DNA of 64,000 nucleotides from Heterobilharzia americana. Taxonomy: Eukaryota > Platyhelminthes > Trematoda > Strigeidida > Schistosomatidae. Each line of letters starts with the position of its first letter. The first letter of the stretch is position 1. The stretch covers positions 68,019,160 through 68,083,159 of the forward strand of contig OX104130.1 of the NCBI GenBank assembly GCA_944470555.2, read 5' to 3'. Below, one piece after another: positions 21,916-32,396 of this stretch. Both the position numbers and the translations under genes were made by a program. The notes beneath the pieces were generated by a model. That model saw only the letters and a list, made by a program, of their open reading frames with translations. It made no database searches and had not been told where the DNA came from.

Positions 21916-22097
21916 TCTAGTCCTGAGTGTAGATCGGATCCTATCGATCATATTTGCAATATGGCCACCAAGATAGGAGGCTCAGCATCCTCTAACCAAC
22001 TAACATCTACTAATGTGCACCGTGATGCTGAGCCTCCTGGCTTGGTGGCCATATTGCAAATATGATCGATAGGATCCGATCTACACTCAGGACTAGA
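21916..22097. repeat. Near-perfect hairpin, 74-bp arms
   Basis: 21916-21989 and 22024-22097 are inverted copies with only two mismatches (AT versus CC in the CCACCAAG..AGGAGG segment) and a 34-base loop. The right arm with the loop is the tail of a gamma SINE (compare the minus strand at 8420-8520). The unit therefore looks like a SINE tail duplicated head to head. Confidence 0.88.
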
Positions 22098-22184
22098 CAA
22101 CATCAAATTAGTTGCTCTCCGTGATCAATCCATGTACGTAGCCCAGTCGTACAGGAGGTCAATGGTGGCCCGAATAGGTCAGTA

Positions 22185-22340
22185 GTGAAGTGGCTGACTA
22201 CAACACTGGTGACGTGGGTTCGAGTTTCACAGGAGATATGAATTCTGTTGAGGTTGCAGATACGCCTTGCTGACGAGTGCCAACAAGTACAAAAGCTAGT
22301 TTCGGGACTTCCTGTTGATTGCCTCCAACCAAATAAAATT
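22185..22340 (+). mobile_element. SINE-like repeat, gamma hammerhead with intact box 1
   Basis: The head GAAGTGGCTGACTACAACAC (A box) and GTGGGTTCGAGTTTC (B box) leads to GAGGTTGCAGATACGCCTTG, CTGACGA (22270-22276), stem II GTGCCAACAAGTAC, an AAAA in place of GAAA, then CTAGTTTCGGGACTTCCTG. Stem I can form between CCTTG and CGGG-type partners. It carries one lethal substitution in box 2. Confidence 0.6.
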
Positions 22341-22974
22341 ATTGATTCACCATGTGTTCTTGATATGGAAGAAATTTTGACAAGAGTTGAAATTTAAATA
22401 AAATAGGCATTTAAACAACCTTAAAATACCTTCAATGCACGATTCTATGAGGACAACTTGAACTTTATCTTCAGAAGATTCTAAATCTGTTAATCTACCT
22501 GTCGTTATAGTCATTCTTTTCTGAAATAATACAAATAAAACTCCAAGATTAAAAGGTATGAAAAGACAATTCCATCAACTAACTTTCATCTTCATAGAAT
22601 TAATTTCAGAAGTTGTACATTCATATTTATTGTCATAAGGAGTAAATATGTCCATCAATAGTTAACATGTCAACACAAACGAATAAAAAGCCTATTTTAT
22701 ATTGTAATAGTAAAAGGTCTCTAGAATCACAAGGTGATTGTGTAGTGATCTGAAAGGTAATCGCAGAAGTAAGATAAGTGGAACAGTATTAAGAGAACTG
22801 AGATTAAAAATGTAAAGTCAGCAGAATAGGGTGATAATAATAATCATGTTATAGTCCGTTATTTCCAGTCGTTGACTAGATCAAGTTGATCAGCTGCCAT
22901 TAGTATCTGTGGACTTATCCATAGATGCCTTGATATTAGCAGTATTTTTAGTTTTATATTTATGGTGGACATGT
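22341..22974. other. AT-rich sequence, nothing recognised
   Basis: No supported feature; simple AATA-type runs only. Confidence 0.5.
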
Positions 22975-23150
22975 GTTTCATCCCATTTGGAAGTTGTCAA
23001 CTGGATGTACTAGCCTTCCAGTAAATGATGTCTTTTCCAGAGGGACTAGAACTACGTAACTATCGATTCAAATGTGAAACTGTTGTCCACAAGGTCACTG
23101 ACTCACGATAGCGACTCCTTATATGTTAGGCATAGTTTGATGCCATCACT
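22975..23150 (-). mobile_element. Sm-alpha-like SINE, degenerate
   Basis: Minus strand: AGTACATCCAGTTGACAACT, TCCAAATGGGATGAAACACA and TGTCCACCATAAA. Box 1 is TTGACAA (mutated), GAAA is present, and a GTC occurs in ATGTCCACC. The head is poorly preserved. Confidence 0.5.
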
Positions 23151-23279
23151 GTCAAACTAAAATTACTGCTGATATAGCGGTATCCAAACAAGAGTCTATA
23201 TGCAAGTAGTGGTTGGTTAATTTGGTTCAGTCAGTGACAGGGAATTACAATCTGTCACACCAAAACTATACCCATTGTA

Positions 23280-23470
23280 CAAGGAGTGCTTATCATCACT
23301 CAGCTGCCTGATGGATAACACTCTGTTGAATGAAGCGATGGGCATTTGGCTGAAGTCTTAGTAAGAACATTAACAATCACTGGGTGTTGTAGACACATCT
23401 AGCTGACAAGTTCTAAATAGAACGAAAGACACACCCTATATTCCACTGCTATCCACTGTCTATCATTATT
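23280..23470 (+). mobile_element. Sm-alpha-like SINE, degenerate
   Basis: GTAGACACATCTAGCTGACA, AGTTCTAAATAGAACGAAAG and TTCCACTGCTATCCACTG reproduce the alpha order. Stem II is perfect (GTTCTAAATAGAAC) and GAAA is intact. CTGACAA carries one core change and the cleavage triplet is lost. Confidence 0.6.
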
Positions 23471-24106
23471 ATCAAACTGATAATAGTAATGTCGATAAAT
23501 AACAATAAAATGAAAAAGTCATAAGATAACTTTGACCATGGTGATGTATTTTTTCTGAACACAAAAGTCAGGTATAAACTAATGAATAATCAATGCTGGT
23601 GTTTTGTCCGCGCTCCCTTCAAAATGTTTGGTTTCACTTTGTGTATAACTTTGAAAAAAGATTATGGTTAAGCAGTGTGAAAAGAATTAGTTAAATATTT
23701 GACTATATAGTTAATAATTGACTTATACTATTCTATTAACAATCATGCATGATAAGGTTTGAAATGCACTTAGATGAAACACGCTTTTTTCAATCTATGT
23801 AACCAATTCCACAGAAACAGGTGAACTAGTAGGCATGGATGGAGGTGGACCAAGGCGGTAGTTTGTAGTACACACCTTCAAATCAGTTGTAAATTACAGT
23901 AAATAAGCTGAAGGTTTGTGGAAAAGGTTTGCTTCAGTTCTTTATACAATCGACTCTTAACTACATTTGCTATTTTCACCTCCTATAAAATCCATTATTT
24001 ATAATTAATATCTTCTTTTGAACTATAGATGTTCATTCTTTGTGTTGTTTAGACTACTATTTCGTCCCAGTAATTCTTGAAGGTGACCACTTTTGTTGAA
24101 CACTTT
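23471..24106. other. AT-rich sequence, nothing recognised
   Basis: No coding or repeat feature I can support; possibly the 3' flank of the candidate exon that follows on the minus strand. Confidence 0.45.
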
Positions 24107-24253
24107 TCAGATTGCCTCCAGCTCCTCAGTAATGCTGTCACCACCTGTACGAATTCTGTTGACTCTTGCAGAAAGTGAACAAGTCTTACTTCTTTTCATG
24201 CTCATTGAAACCAGTTTTTGAAGTGGATACATCATCTGTTCTAAGTTTGTTTC
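24107..24253 (-). CDS. Candidate terminal exon of an unrecognised host gene
   Basis: On the minus strand a pyrimidine-rich tract (TTCTTCAATAATTCCTTAAT) and TTTTACAG form a good 3' splice site at plus 24254. A 48-codon frame opening in phase 0 follows, containing YPLQKLVSMSMKRSKTCSLS, then VNRIRTGGDSITEELEAI and a TGA stop. The basic, serine-rich, non-retroviral composition and the acceptor favour a real terminal exon. The upstream exons should lie at larger coordinates but were not identified; a Penelope relic on the plus strand begins next to it. Family unknown. Confidence 0.38.
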   Translation of the reverse strand, partial: ETNLEQMMYPLQKLVSMSMKRSKTCSLSARVNRIRTGGDSITEELEAI

Positions 24254-24274
24254 CTGTAAAATTAAGGAATTATT

Positions 24275-25020
24275 GAAGAACAAAGAACTGTTATTGACCC
24301 CTGTCGACAAGGGTACTAGTATAGTCTTTATAATTCATCAAGACTACATTGATAAACCGTTATTCATACTAGTAGATTAAAACAAAAACCTATTTCAAAC
24401 TTTTGATAGTGCTCACCTTTTTCTCAGCTTCACTCTAGAACTCGAAGTTCCACTCCTTTGATGTTCAAATTCAAAGAAAAGGTGGCAATCTCCTCAGGAA
24501 TAAGGAAAATATGTACTGAGGATATTATCGCTAATGAACCAGATAACTTGCAAGAAATCCTGATGAAAAATTGTCACGCATTGAAGTTAGTAAATAAGAA
24601 GCTAAAGTCGAAAAAAGTCATGGAACGCGTGCGTACTGCTTCGAAAAAGATTTTACTGATGAACTCTTAGGAAGGGAATATCAAGATTCATAAACAGAAC
24701 ATATCTTTCCACGAATCCTAGAAACATATTTTCCTGTCAGAAACTCATTTGTCAGTACTCGAAGGATAATCTGAAACATTAGATCATATGAATGTGTACA
24801 AATCAGTTTATTTGCTTCTATGAACCCAAGTGTATTGGGTACATATGCTTCAGTTTGTAAGACGTGCTGGTGAACACTACCCAACCTGGCTGACAAGTGA
24901 AGGATGGAAAAGTATCTTCAGCTCTGTAAAAGAACACTTGTTAAACTTAAGGTACTTGGCTTCATTTGATAAGTCCTTCAAAAATTTATACAAAGTACGA
25001 CAAAACCACTAGAAAGTAGG
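24275..25020 (+). pseudogene. Penelope-like element, internally shortened
   Basis: LLTPVDKGTSIVFIIHQDYI (about 24285-24345) resembles the N-terminal 'PADKG' motif of Penelope RT. The frame at 24458-24670 (VAISSGIRKICTEDIIANEP) and that at 24830-25012 (EHYPTWLTSEGWKSIFSSVK) correspond to the linker and the C-terminal part of the GIY-YIG region. The palm domain between them is missing, so a deletion joined N- and C-terminal parts. Confidence 0.6.
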
Positions 25021-26399
25021 AAGGTTAAGACATCTGGGCGTGACTGAAGCATTAACAACTTAAAAGTTTAAAATTATACGTTCAAGAAAAGTATGTACAA
25101 TCTTCTTCTTCGTCATGGCCATCGTAGATCGACCACTCTAGATAATTCGCTTATGACGTAATTACGTTTCATTCCGTAGTCATTTGCTTATTTCCCCATT
25201 TTAAACACTTATAAATGTTACATAACTTTGCCTTGTCATCTGGTTTGTTTTGATCTTTGACCGGAAATAACCCTGGAATTTTCTTTCGTTTCTACTATAT
25301 TTTCACGATTATACAACTAAGCGAATGATTTCATTGAAAAGAAAACTTTTTCTTAGGTGCAGTCGTCTCTCTTTTCCTATGAATTTAAGTCCTTGAAAAA
25401 AATTGTTCATTGAGACACAAATGAACAAATAGAACAGAAGTTGCTTATTTATACTTGTAATTTCATGCTGCTATACTTGGTCGAATTGCTCAGTTTACAG
25501 ATGGGCTCCGATGTGGAGGTTTCGATACTGCCTACAATTTGATGAATATCCAAGTAGCATCTTGATGAAGATGAAAGACAAATCAACTATTAATTCCTTT
25601 GAATTACACAAATATTAGACACTCAGGGATAATTGCCAAAGGTTCTTGATATCCTTATTATAAAGCAATCTGGATATCTTTTTTCAACTCAATCTTTTAC
25701 CACCTCTTTCGAGACTTGTGGTTTGTCAAGTGGTCACTATTTTCTTTGATTTCTAGTTGTATGGAGTGAATGTTAATTTCGCTAGTAAACTTTAAGAGGT
25801 ATGAAACTAATTCTTTGAATAGACTTGTGTAGTGCTATAGTTCATAGAGAAATTCGAAAGCGGAACATTGTAAGCACTTTCAGCCCTTGTATTCAGCAAG
25901 AAAAGAAGTAACTCTTGTAAGTCTATCACTCCCTTTCTTAGCGAAAACAGCTGTTGGGAAACTTGGAGTCCTAATTTTTTGTAACTGAACTATTCTTAAA
26001 CTGTAGATAGAGATGTTTGCAGAGCGGAATAAATACTTCCTAGGTAACATGCACATGATCCTCCAGTTACTAATAATAACAGATTGAGCTGGTTGGGACG
26101 GGTAGTGAAACTTGTCATCAGATGATAACCGCCAATAAGAACAGTGATAGTTGTCGACAGATCCATTTCACGTGATTGATCGAATCAGGTATGAGATTAT
26201 TTAAAAGTCCACGTATTAGAATTTCCCAAAGAAGAAAGTATGTGTTTGTCGTTACTGCAATCATGATCCTGAGCACTGCTTTCAGTGCTTTCAGTGTTAC
26301 GACTGAGCTGTTTGACCTGATGAGTTTAGCGATAACATCTTGACGACTTCATGCCCTATTGTCAAATGGAGCACTAAAGTAAACAAGCGATAATTTACA
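25021..26399. other. AT-rich, nothing recognised
   Basis: No open frame above 60 codons and no clear repeat on either strand. Confidence 0.5.
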
Positions 26400-27470
26400 T
26401 TTCAGGGGTCAGAAACGCGTCTTGGACAGTTTCAGATGACCACTGAAGTTTTTTAAAGGATTATGCATCTCGTCAGCATCTTTCTCTTACAGAAAAAGTC
26501 ATCTGCCTACTCTAGCTCCATTAAGAAGTCTTTTATGACCAGGTCAGATGGCGAGACGACCACTATCATGACGATGTTAAATAAGATTGAAGAAAGTGAA
26601 CATATATCATAGATACCACTCGAAATAAATAACTCACCATAGGCGGCAACACGCCTACAAGTATTCGAATACAGCGCTCTCAAGAAAGTGATTCACTTAC
26701 TCTTCACTGCTTTAAGTAGTAGAAGCAGCCATAAGATCTTTTAATGAACGAATTCAAATGTCGCCTTCAGGTCAAAGAATGCAGCAGCTATCATGCACCA
26801 GTAACTTATCCTGCGTTGATAGACATAGAAGACAGTATTTGGCCTACATACTAACAGCCAGGTTAAGAAGCTGCTTAATCTTCGTTGGCTTGCCTTTAGA
26901 CAGCTTCACTCGGGCGTCTGGTGATTGTAGAGCCCACAATCTTGGACATTATTTCCTTCTAACTAGTTGCTTTTTGGTCACCACACGAAGATTTCTCTCC
27001 TCTCTTAAAAACAATCAGTGACTGAAAACGGTCAGGGGGGATCGTACCGGAATCCTAAACACTATTTAACTTTTCAGTCATTCTAACCCATAATCTTTGA
27101 CCGTTGTGCTTAAATACCTGTAGTACTAATCAATGTGAACTTGTTGCCCAACTTCTCTATCGGTTGAAGGCTGTATCTCAGGTCCCACCAAGAATAGAAC
27201 TGTATAACACGCAACCGGATACTAGACAGAGGTCAGTTCAATTGCTTTTCGAAATGTTACCTCTATCGTCCAGTCGCCTCCTTTGGTACTTCCCTGATAT
27301 GTTCTCACTAACCATAGAGATTTTCCATCCCCAGTTTCTTTTAATAGTCTAAACAGTTGTCTACTGTTACCCATCGCCACTTCTTTTCCATCTCTTAAGC
27401 CTTCTCTGTCCATCACTGCTGATGGCCATTGGCATAAACTATTTGTCAGATTACATTTGTGTTTCATCCT
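26400..27470 (-). pseudogene. Perere-3-like RTE relic
   Basis: On the minus strand, AMGNSRQLFRLLKETGDGKS (about 27375-27320) matches AIGNSRQLFRLLKEGGNGQ of the element at 63.6 kb. Farther down, near 26790-26500, scrambled frames resemble the FxDLKAAFDSV..ALYS..GRVxxYGELS order of the RT palm. It is heavily mutated, with no boundaries defined. Confidence 0.55.
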
Positions 27471-27879
27471 CTCAGCTTACTTAGTGTCTGCACAAATTGT
27501 GTTGCGAATATCCATTTTTTCAGAAGATGCTGTTTAATTCCACTAATCCTTTCTTACTTCTTGCCGAGTGTCAGTCACTGCCTTTGAAGTTGTTTTTCTA
27601 GCAGACAGAAGGTGGTGCCAGGAGCCCTCAGGATGAGTAATCTTGTCATATTCCAATCAGTGTCTAGTTAGTTCTTTGAAAGTAGACTTAGTATTCATTG
27701 TTTTGGTATTTGTATTTTTAATGAATGTAAAATGAAGTAAATTTTAATATATCCTGACCAACAGTGGACTGGACAGTTTAAGAAAACTTGGGCACCGAGT
27801 TAGTATAATTCATTGTATAAGGTGTATTGAATTTGTGTTATCCCGGCGAAGTCTATTAGAATAAGTAACAAAACAAACG

Positions 27880-28375
27880 AATACTTTGTATTGTTTATTT
27901 TATCATTAGTTGTAAAGAAACTAAGGCTCTCTAGTATAACTCAATTTCTACTTTTGCAATTTATTAATTCCTGTATTTTTCCTATTCTTCTCTATTGTTC
28001 CCACTTGATCTTTTCTGGTCTTCTAAAAAAGGATTATGTTATGCTGCGTAGGGATTTGAAAGCCATCATCAGGGTGAGTGCTGTGCCTCTGGCCCAAGTG
28101 ATTAACACTGTAATTGATAAACATTTAAATTCTAGCAAGAAACTAGCTACAGTAATTTTAACTTACGCTGAGCATCCACTTCATTCATAGCTGTCCCTAT
28201 GTATCTCCTCTGGGAGGAAAATAATAAACTACATAAGACTGTACGCTCGTACAGATAAGTATAAGAATTCAGCTCTACCTTACCTAGAATGCATATTATA
28301 TGAGGAGAAAAGTGTTAGTACAGAAATCAACTTTATAACAGTTAAAAATCTCATTTAAATAATTTAATTAACAAT
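27880..28375 (+). pseudogene. Jockey/CR1-like LINE, C-terminal RT fragment
   Basis: The frame 27891-28190 has FINSCIFPILLYCSHLIFSG and LLKKDYVMLRRDLKAIIRVS, then LATVILTYAEHPLHS. This is the thumb and C-terminal pattern of jockey/CR1-type RTs. Beyond the stop the other frame continues with LYARTDKYKNSALPYLECIL. It is a 5'-truncated copy whose 3' end lies near 28375. Confidence 0.65.
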
Positions 28376-28535
28376 GTAAAATGTTCTGGTTTTTAATTAA
28401 ATTTTTATGATAAAACAATTCGAAATGTTGGAAAGGAGTATAAACATACATATATTGTGTTGTTGTTGTTGTTGTAATATATCATGCTGAGAATTCCAAA
28501 TTGTACCACAAACTGTTCGTGATAAAGTGAACTAC

Positions 28536-28536
<1 letters not shown>

Positions 28537-28596
<60 letters not shown>

Positions 28597-28597
28597 G
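28537..28597 (+). repeat. (ATT)n microsatellite
   Basis: About 20 uninterrupted TTA/ATT units follow a GATAAAGTGAACTACC string that has a relative at 54170 (GATAAAGCTATTATTATTAAT). Confidence 0.95.
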
Positions 28598-28701
28598 AGT
28601 ATGCTTACTGTCCATACTTAGACTTCAAAACCTCTGCGTAAGTGTAGTAGTTACCTTTTTACTGAAAATCTCAGACATCATAATAAATAAAGTTGTTTCA
28701 T

Positions 28702-29029
28702 TTATCTCATGGCAAAAGTAGTCTGCAAGTAATGCTTTAACTCTTCTATAAAAAAAGCGAAAGTGGGAAGAAATTTAAATCCTTCAAAGTCTGTACGTTT
28801 CTCGTCCAGTTGAATTCGTGAAATCGACAAATATCTTGCAAACTCCTGTTTACCTAATATTAACCATTCAAAGTAATCCAGTTCAGGTATTCGCAGATGC
28901 GTGTATAAATCGTACTTGTTGCTTAACACCTTACGCAAGTACCAGGTTGTACAGGCACAAGTAGTTGCAGCTAAATTGAAAACCAGGGCAACCTGACTAT
29001 GCATCGCGTGCGAAAGTCGCTCACTGATA
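28702..29029 (-). CDS. Candidate host exon, family not recognised
   Basis: The minus-strand frame ends at TGA (28702) and opens at a plausible acceptor ATATTTGTTACAG (intron side, plus 29030-29042). The roughly 108 codons include YLRKVLSNKYDLYTHLRIPE, LDYFEWLILGKQEFARYLSI and DFEGFKFLPTFAFFIEELK. The frame is long for this AT-rich DNA, has balanced composition and no retroelement motif. It would be the last coding exon of a host gene transcribed leftward. An antisense frame overlaps at 28999-29295, so the strand assignment is not beyond doubt. Confidence 0.4.
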
Positions 29030-29397
29030 CTGTAACAAATATCATGCATCAAGGTGCTTTAAATAAACAGCTGGAGAATAAGCGAAAAATGAGTAAGTAT
29101 TGGAGAGTTGGCTTGTCGCAGCTTGATGCTCTTCAGCAGTACGCATCTTGTCTCCGCAAGGAGCCAAATTTCTCATTTTTCGTTCACTTGGTGAACATTA
29201 AGGTCACTGGGTTACAATTCAGCGGTTTACCGATTCTGTCTACTGTCATTTTGCGAAACAGAGCGATCATCATTAAGTGTCATCAGCGAAATTAGTCATC
29301 ACTCGTCATTCGGTTAACCTCGCCAACACTAATAGGTGAAAGCTTATCATTAGATCCTCAGGGAATCAATCTGATAGGCAGTAAACAAAGTTTATTA

Positions 29398-30313
29398 TTG
29401 CATTATTTGTCCTCTGGGTTCCTAGTGGAACATAGGGATTCAGTAGCACATCACCATTTCACTCCTTTCTCCACACTCTTCCCAAACTGGCTCCACAACT
29501 GCTCACCATCTTTCATCTCCTCCTCACACAATCTACTCCATTTCACCCTCACCTGGAACGCCCAACTCATCGTTTCCCATTGAGGTTCCACTTGACGCAC
29601 CAGCCCGATACGTGATATCCTCAAACGATCTTCACAGTGCATATCTAATCTAATCCAATACATCTCCACTTTTTGCTACATATTTGTTGAGCGATGGGTT
29701 CTTGGTTGGTACGTTGCAAGCCAGCCAGTCAGTCAGTCAGCCAGCCAGCCAGCCAGCCAGCAAGCCAGCAAGCCAGAGTCCCTTCCTCCTTATTCTTATT
29801 ATTCTGACCATCCATCTCATCTTCAGTATCGAGTGAGAGAGTGAGTGAGTGAGTGAGTGAGTGAGTGAGTGAGTGAGTGAGCGAGTGTAGGTGGCAGATG
29901 TTGATGACGTGTGTGTACAGTTTGTTGGAAATGCTTTTCGTAAGGAGCCACCAAGTCTGTCAACCATCATGTAGAAGCACTGACTGACTTCACTGATGAT
30001 AGTGTTGAAAATCCGGATGTTGTTCACGCAAACTTTATGCTGAGTGCAGTGCAGTGAAGTGCAGTGCAGTGCAGTGCGGTGAAGTGCGGTGAAGTGTAGT
30101 AGATCTCCACACTAATTTCAGATTAATGAAGGTCTGTATTGCTTTGCTTTTCCGATCCTGGTTTTGACATTCTGATGTGTGCCGGCGCTGCGGCTGCCGC
30201 GTGTAATTGAAATGATGTTGCCCAGATAGGTAGGTGGAAGAGTCAACTGCCTTCAGATTTCTCCCATTGATGATGATTGGTGTTTGTTGTTGTTGCTTGG
30301 GCATCTTCATTAC
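29398..30313 (-). mobile_element. SR2-like RTE 3' fragment with microsatellite expansions
   Basis: Minus strand: ends in CCACTAGGAACCC and carries the RTE 3' region (NGRNLKAVDSSTYLSGQ instead of the usual ..VTSFTYLGSTV). Three simple-sequence expansions are absent from the full-length copies: (CACTGC)n near 30045-30100, (CACT)n at 29832-29885 and (GGCT)n at 29725-29765. The same three are in the inverted copy at 34706-35630. It is truncated 5' at about 30313. Confidence 0.8.
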
Positions 30314-30325
30314 CTGACCATGTGA

Positions 30326-31006
30326 TCAAAGGGGAACTGTAGTCAATCTCTCTCGATCATGGTAACCCCTCCTGATCGTTATTTGACTACTCCACTCTTT
30401 ATCAACTCTGCATGTTTATCCCTTCACACCTAAATAGTTACATCATCTTTTACACACACTCAATGTTTTTAAATAACTAACTGGGTTCAACTGACAATAT
30501 TTTGCTTATTTATCATATGACCTACTCACGTAATCGTATAGTGTTAAGACCCTCGATACATCGATTTCTACCCTTGTCGTCATCTTATTCGAAAAACTTC
30601 CATTAGATTATGTATACAATTATGACTGTTTATTAACCCTACCTGAATTTCTGTCTGGAGGTTTGTGGAGATTTATTAATTAATTTCAGGTTGGAACTCA
30701 TCATTCCCCTATCTCATGTCAGTCCATGATGAATTCCAACCTACGATCAATTAGTAAATCTCCACAAACCTCCAGATGGAATTAATCTGGCGCTCATTGG
30801 TGACTAGCTTCGAGAGGTGATTCCCGAAGTTCCAATGAGAAGTCATGACTAGTGGAGTCAACCAAGTGGAACATGAGGACGGTTACTCAACGACGATGTT
30901 GGTGTAGATTGTTGTATATCGTGAAGTGACAGAAGTAGGAGATATATGGAGCATTGTGTTGTGACTAAGTGGCTGAATGGTAACATGCTGGCCGTGGAAC
31001 CTAAAT
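30326..31006 (+). repeat. Direct repeat X, copy 1, with foldback hairpin
   Basis: Near-identical to 35842-36523 over about 680 bp (from TCAAAGGG.AACTG to CCTAAAT). Inside it, 30655-30702 and 30728-30775 form a hairpin (CTGGAGGTTTGTGGAGATTT against its complement, with some mismatches). The 3' end enters a tRNA-like head (AAGTGGCTGAATGGTAACAT), where the two copies part. Confidence 0.85.
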
Positions 31007-31261
31007 GTTCTTGGTTGGATGCCTGCGACTTTCAGGCAAGGTCTTCATTTTGCATGGGCTTTGTTTCGGATCGTTTTACCTCACAGATCCTGACTTCTCA
31101 TCACAACTTCGTGATATCCATCTTTAAGCATATCATCAACGTGCACAATAAAGTGATGTAGTTTGAGGATGATGGGGTTTTCATTTTTTTTAGTTTTCAC
31201 TCATGACCGTCTTGATTGTTAACTACTCCAACTTTTAGCTTGAATAAGGAAAAACTTTTCA

Positions 31262-31395
31262 ATGACGCAGTAACTGAATGATTAAGGCTTTCGCCATGCA
31301 ATCTGTAGGTGGGGTAGGGTTGAGAGTGCCTACTGCTAAGGAGTCCCGTACTAGGAAAAACTGCTGTCCAATACTTCTAGTTGTCAGTGATTCCT
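31262..31395 (+). mobile_element. Beta hammerhead SINE
   Basis: The head GCAGTAACTGAATGATTAAG and GGTAGGGTTGAGAGTGCC leads to TACTG, CTAAGGA (31336-31342), stem II GTCCCGTACTAGGA, AAAA, CTGCTGTC (triplet 31366-31368) and CAATACTTCTAG. Box 1 has G5 to A and box 2 has GAAA to AAAA. Probably inactive, but all elements are in register. Confidence 0.6.
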
Positions 31396-31399
31396 GTAT

Positions 31400-31470
31400 T
31401 TATGGCTAGCAGTGGGATCCAGGATACACATTTCGTCCTATTTGGGACTCGTCAGCTGGATGTACTTATG
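31400..31470 (-). ncRNA. Sm-alpha hammerhead, core apparently intact
   Basis: Minus strand: GTACATCCAG, CTGACGA, the perfect stem II AGTCCCAAATAGGACG, GAAA, TGTGT, the AUC triplet and CTGGATCCCACTGC. All invariant core bases are present. The cleavage triplet is ATC rather than GTC, which hammerheads tolerate. The SINE head is missing: the element is cut where the Penelope 3' end begins (31471). Confidence 0.68.
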
Positions 31471-31735
31471 TTCAATATAATTACGTGGGAGAGAGAGACT
31501 AATTACTGAATCTCTGTTGATTGAATCAACATCGAACACATGTGTAGTAGAAATGATGCAACACATATGCCAGAGATATGGAAAATAATATCAAGTAATA
31601 GGACTATAAGAATTAAATGTTGGAAGTTATGTGATATGAATATGAGGAATAATTTATGCTTGGAATATCATCAAGTTAATAATAGTGTATCACTGTGTGC
31701 TGGTATCATCAAATAAACAAATGTAATATGAAACA
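31471..31735 (+). mobile_element. Penelope-like element, 3' end only
   Basis: ATTACGTGGGAGAGAGAGAC through AAATAAACAAATGTAATATG matches the 3' regions at 8215-8770 and 10575-10812. It is 5' truncated and directly abuts the alpha hammerhead on the opposite strand. Confidence 0.7.
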
Positions 31736-32396
31736 AAAGCTTTCATCATTGAATTATCTTTTTTTTCTTCTTGTTTATGAACTTAATACAATGTGAAATT
31801 TATTCATGAAAAAGTACCGCAGAATTTATAAATTAACTTTTTTCGATCAAAGGTAACTCATAACACAAAACTATTGAAATATTGTTTTTGAAAAGAAACA
31901 TTTTAGTCAAGAGTAAACTAAACCCCAATTTTTTTCATTATTTAGAAAAATTTTCTAATTAAATCACTTCTACTATAAAAAAAAATCAAAGTGGATAAAG
32001 CAAAACAATAATTTTCTTTTCAAATAACTTTTTCATATTTTTTACCGCTAAAATATAATAGATACATCGATATCTTTTACAATGAGTAACAAAACATAAG
32101 TCAAAGAAAGATTGTATGTTAGTAAACTTGATTACAAATTTCAAGTTAATTAATGAAGTTCACAACAACTGAAAGAAAGAAATCATGATAAAATATAATC
32201 AGCAGACTAATTATATAAAGTTGAAACAGTTAGTCCCTTTTATAAATTTCAACAGCGTAATTAGAAGATGAAGTTTATCTGAACTATGTGATGTATTTGT
32301 GCAATACACCCTTCGAACAATCTGCTCCATCACAAATTTACTTGTCAAGTCAATATATATTAAACCGAAGAGTGAGGGGGGAAATACAACAACTAA
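31736..32396. other. Very AT-rich stretch, nothing recognised
   Basis: Poly-A and poly-T rich, with no frames of note. Confidence 0.6.

Noticed and set aside
24055..24085. Reverse-strand GGGACGAAATAGTAGTC as a hammerhead
   Set aside because: Box 2 and a GTC are present but box 1 and stem I are missing.
26325..26345. Hammerhead box CTGATGA near 26325
   Set aside because: No GAAA box, stem II or cleavage triplet follows in register.
29832..29885. Tandem repeats as a CRISPR array
   Set aside because: Four-base simple repeats without spacers, in a eukaryotic context.
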